NCBI GenBank assembly: GCA_949289565.1
Contig: CASEOO010000017.1
Span: 1-62,710, forward strand
DNA length: 62,710 nucleotides
Origin: an uncultured Bacteroidales bacterium
Lineage (GTDB): Bacteria > Bacteroidota > Bacteroidia > Bacteroidales > UBA932
Direction: 5' to 3'
Positions 60,215 through 62,710 of this stretch are shown here, piece by piece. The position numbers were made by a program, and so were the translations under genes. The notes below the pieces were generated by a model. The model ran no database searches and was not told the origin of the DNA. It saw only the letters and a list, made by a program, of their open reading frames with translations. Positions within the stretch are counted from its first letter, which is position 1, and each line of letters starts with the position of its first letter.

Positions 60215-61606
60215 ATGAATAATCACGACAAAGCGACAATATGGGAGAAGGCAGGCTATGGCTTCGGGGATATGTCATCTTCGATGTTCTGGAAGATTTT
60301 CTCCTACTACCTGCCTTTCTTCTATTCGAATGTGTTCGGGCTGTCGCTTGCCCATGCAGGGACACTTCTGCTGATAACCAAGCTTTATGACGCCGTTTTC
60401 GACCCGGTGATGGGAATGATTGCCGACAGGACCAGAACCAGATGGGGCATGTACAGGCCTTATCTGCTCTGGGCGGCCCTGCCTTTTGCCATAGCCGGGG
60501 TGCTGACATTTACCACACCGGATGCAGGCTATGGGTTCAAACATGCTTTCGCCTATGTCACTTATATAATAATGATGACCGTATACTCGGTCATCAATGT
60601 CCCCTACGGGGCGATGCTCGGAGTGGTGACTCCGGATTCCAGGGAGAAGACGGTGTTTTCATCTTACAGGATGTTCTTCGCTTATGGAGGAAGTTTCATA
60701 GCACTGGCCATCTTCGAACCGCTGCTGAAATTCTTCCAAAGTTCTGTCGGAGTTTCTACAGCTGCTTCATGGCAATACACGATGGCTGTAGTGGGCCTTA
60801 TATGTGCCTTGCTGTTCATCCTGTGTTTCGCCATGACGAAGGAGCGGGTGAAACCGGAGGCGTCGCAGTCAGGCGGGAGCTCTGTGCTGAAAGACATGAA
60901 GTCCCTGGTCAGGAATGTACCGTGGTGGATATTGCTCGGTGCCGGTATAGGTGTACTGCTTTTCAATTCCATCAGAGGTGGCGCTGCGGCCTATTATTTC
61001 AAGGATGTGATAGGAGTTTCCGCAATTTTTACGTGCGGAATATTCCTCGCTGTCGGCGAGGTGGCCAATATGCTCGGCGTTGCCCTTGCCGTCCCTCTTT
61101 CAGACCGTCTTGGAAAGAAATCTTCCTATATCCTTGCTTTGATTGTGGCCGGGGTGCTGAGTCTTTTCATCATGTTTCTTCCGGTCTCCGAGCCTGCAGG
61201 ATTATGGACTCTGATGGGGCTTCAGGTATTGATAAGTGTGGCTGCAGGAGTGACTCTGCCTCTTCTCTGGAGCATGTTCGCTGATATCGCCGACTATTCG
61301 GAGTACAAGAACGCGTCAGCTTCCACCGGACTGATATTTTCCTCATCGTCTATGGCGCAGAAGTTCGGCGGCGCTTTCGGCAGCGCATTGATTCTCTGGG
61401 TTTTGGCGGCTTTCGGGTATGATACGTCCGAGAATGCCGTGCAGGCGCAGTCCGCCATTACGGGACTGAAGGCGATGATGAGCTGGATTCCGGCAGCCGG
61501 GGCTTTCCTCGCGGCGATAGTCGTGGCCTTTTATCCGCTGACTACTTCCCGTATGAAGGAAATTTCGGCGGTTCTGGCGGAACGGAGAGCCGGCAATAGC
61601 AATTAA
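60215..61606 (+). CDS. GPH/MFS sugar:cation symporter
   Basis: The 463-residue protein has twelve membrane helices. The N terminus KAGYGFGDMSSSMFW, the loop YDAVFDPVMGMIADRTRTRWGMYRPYLLW and the central YGAMLGVVTPDSREKTVFSSYRM are hallmarks of the glycoside-pentoside-hexuronide:cation symporter family. The likely substrate is mannobiose or mannosyl-glucose crossing the inner membrane, since the next enzyme upstream is the GH130 phosphorylase (3 bp apart). A homologous transporter lies in the same place in the B. fragilis mannan locus. Confidence 0.92.
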   Translation: MNNHDKATIWEKAGYGFGDMSSSMFWKIFSYYLPFFYSNVFGLSLAHAGTLLLITKLYDAVFDPVMGMIADRTRTRWGMYRPYLLWAALPFAIAGVLTFTTPDAGYGFKHAFAYVTYIIMMTVYSVINVPYGAMLGVVTPDSREKTVFSSYRMFFAYGGSFIALAIFEPLLKFFQSSVGVSTAASWQYTMAVVGLICALLFILCFAMTKERVKPEASQSGGSSVLKDMKSLVRNVPWWILLGAGIGVLLFNSIRGGAAAYYFKDVIGVSAIFTCGIFLAVGEVANMLGVALAVPLSDRLGKKSSYILALIVAGVLSLFIMFLPVSEPAGLWTLMGLQVLISVAAGVTLPLLWSMFADIADYSEYKNASASTGLIFSSSSMAQKFGGAFGSALILWVLAAFGYDTSENAVQAQSAITGLKAMMSWIPAAGAFLAAIVVAFYPLTTSRMKEISAVLAERRAGNSN

Positions 61607-61611
61607 GTTTC

Positions 61612-61619
61612 TATATTTG
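61612..61619 (+). promoter_or_regulatory. Possible internal -7 box before the GH5 gene
   Basis: TATATTTG, 75 bp before the ATG at 61695, without a -33 element. It might give the last gene some independent expression. Confidence 0.3.
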
Positions 61620-61694
61620 ACGGTCGGTCGTCATTTGCCCGGGAGGGCGCAAGACTTCTTTGCGAGTGACAGCCGGCCCAAAAAGATCAAGACA

Positions 61695-62710
61695 ATGAAA
61701 AAAATATTATTGACAATGATATTGGCCTTCGGCCCGGTATTCATGGCATTGGCGTCAGCCGGTACTCCTGTCGGAGAAAACGGATGGCTGTCGGTGAAGG
61801 GCCGCGATCTGGTGAACGAGAAAGGGAATCCTGTCATCCTTTCAGGTGTGAGCATCGGCTGGCACAACCTCTGGCCGCGATTCTACAATGCCGGGGCAGT
61901 GGAACAGCTGTCTGATGAGTGGGGGTGTGATGTGGTGCGTGCAGCTATCGGTGCCGAACTGGACGGGAACTTCGCTTCCGACCCGCAGAAAGCTCTTGAC
62001 TGTCTGTACAGCGTGGTGGATGCAGCCATAGAAAAGGGAATCTATGTGATAGTGGACTGGCATGCCCATAAACTGCGTCTGGAGGAGGCCAGGCAGTTCT
62101 TTTCTACGGTAGCCGGGAAGTACAAGGGTGTGCCGAATGTGATTTACGAGATATTCAACGAGCCTGTGGAGGACAGCTGGACTGACCTGAAAGCCTATGC
62201 AGAGGATATCATCGGTGTCATCCGGGAGGCTGAACCGCGTGCAGTGGTGCTGGTAGGCTGTCCGCACTGGGATCAGGATGTGCATATCGTGGCCGATGAT
62301 CCTTTGGTCGGTATGGAAAACATCATGTACACCCTGCATTTCTATGCCGGAACCCACGGGGCTGAACTGCGTGTCCGCGGAGACTATGCCATATCACGGA
62401 ACATCCCTCTTTTCGTGTCGGAATGTGCAGGGATGAATGCCGACGGTGACGGACCTCTCGACCTGGAAGAGTGGGCTGCCTGGTGGAAGTGGATGGATGC
62501 CAACGGGCTGAGCCGCGTGATGTGGTCGCTTTCCGACAAGGATGAAACTTGCTCCATGCTCCTGCCGTCAGCTTCTTCCGAAGGACCTTGGAAGGAGGAA
62601 CAGATCAAGAAGTGGGGAAAGACTGTCCGCGAATATCTGAACATGGAAGAAGCCATGGCCGGGGATCTGGTGCATGTAAGTTCCGGAAATATTTCCCTGG
62701 TACTTGATGC
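61695..62710 (+). CDS. GH5 endo-glucanase/mannanase, truncated by the window
   Basis: The frame runs off the right edge after 338 codons without a stop. A signal peptide (LLTMILAFGPVFMALASAG) without a lipobox suggests secretion or periplasmic location. The GH5 catalytic domain has GVSIGWHNLWPRFYN, VVRAAIGAE, VIVDWHAH, acid/base Glu156 in YEIFNEPVE, VLVGCPHWDQDV, and nucleophile Glu243 in LFVSECAG, with MWSLSDKDETCSML after. This order is typical of Bacteroidetes GH5_2-like enzymes. Given the locus, it may cut the glucose-containing parts of glucomannan, but activity (cellulase or mannanase) cannot be told from sequence. A second domain may start at about residue 325 (DLVHVSSGNISLVLDA). Confidence 0.9.
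   Translation, partial: MKKILLTMILAFGPVFMALASAGTPVGENGWLSVKGRDLVNEKGNPVILSGVSIGWHNLWPRFYNAGAVEQLSDEWGCDVVRAAIGAELDGNFASDPQKALDCLYSVVDAAIEKGIYVIVDWHAHKLRLEEARQFFSTVAGKYKGVPNVIYEIFNEPVEDSWTDLKAYAEDIIGVIREAEPRAVVLVGCPHWDQDVHIVADDPLVGMENIMYTLHFYAGTHGAELRVRGDYAISRNIPLFVSECAGMNADGDGPLDLEEWAAWWKWMDANGLSRVMWSLSDKDETCSMLLPSASSEGPWKEEQIKKWGKTVREYLNMEEAMAGDLVHVSSGNISLVLD

Noticed and set aside
60442..61284. 280-codon open frame on the plus strand
   Set aside because: It overlaps the symporter in another frame. The product is Cys/Arg/His-rich, without the membrane helices or motifs of a real protein.

Overview
The window looks like chromosomal DNA from a member of the Bacteroidales, probably an uncultured gut or rumen lineage rather than a classical Bacteroides. 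Three observations support this: SusC/SusD-type outer-membrane uptake genes; many lipoproteins, including DUF4493, PCMD, IPT/TIG and fimbrillin-like types; and start-site upstream regions that carry the Bacteroidetes promoter (TTTG, 19-20 nt, TAnnTTTG) and only occasionally a strong Shine-Dalgarno. Genus is not resolvable by eye. No insertion sequence, phage, CRISPR array or rRNA was seen.

Layout. 1-5.8 kb: the 3' end of a PCMD-domain surface protein, a 10-TM metal exporter, a DUF1573 lipoprotein, a small 2[4Fe-4S] ferredoxin, ferritin, and a Pro/acid-tailed FN3 lipoprotein overlapping a radical-SAM sulfatase-maturase. 5.9-16.2 kb: trkA with an ABC-F ATPase on the minus strand and a GT2 enzyme; then on the plus strand a kinase-less HAMP membrane protein, trkH, a RecD-like helicase and dipeptidyl peptidase IV, closely packed. 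16.4-22 kb: rpmE2, a NamZ-like gene coupled to glmM, a DUF486 protein, tRNA-Glu(CUC), a TRIC channel and rmuC. 22-29.3 kb: an AT-rich surface-polysaccharide block with four plus-strand glycosyltransferases, a COG5610 HAD protein and a reversed DUF5672 gene. 29.3-42.2 kb: mostly housekeeping genes (M28-like protein, TPR protein, MBL hydrolase, DUF4493/DUF6359 lipoprotein, dnaK, RluA-type synthase, CYTH, nadD, gmk, fba, nitroreductase, bioB).

42.3 kb to the right edge is a beta-mannan/glucomannan polysaccharide utilisation locus. It encodes a mannobiose/cellobiose 2-epimerase, an AraC regulator, a CE7 acetyl esterase behind a full consensus promoter, SusC, SusD, two glycan-binding lipoproteins, a GH26 mannanase, a 54-residue small protein, a fimbrillin-like lipoprotein, a second GH26, a GH130 mannosylglucose phosphorylase, a GPH-type symporter, and a GH5 glucanase/mannanase cut by the window end. 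The predicted flow is surface deacetylation and endo-cleavage, SusCD import, periplasmic trimming to mannobiose, symport, 2-epimerisation to mannosyl-glucose, then phosphorolysis to mannose-1-phosphate and glucose.

The least ordinary part is a pair of related C-terminal modules of about 110 residues shared by two otherwise unrelated lipoproteins of this locus, one on an IPT/TIG stalk and the other on a fimbrillin-like domain preceded by a tiny conserved-looking ORF. I read these as a probable new mannan-binding module pair, which is an inference from sequence only.
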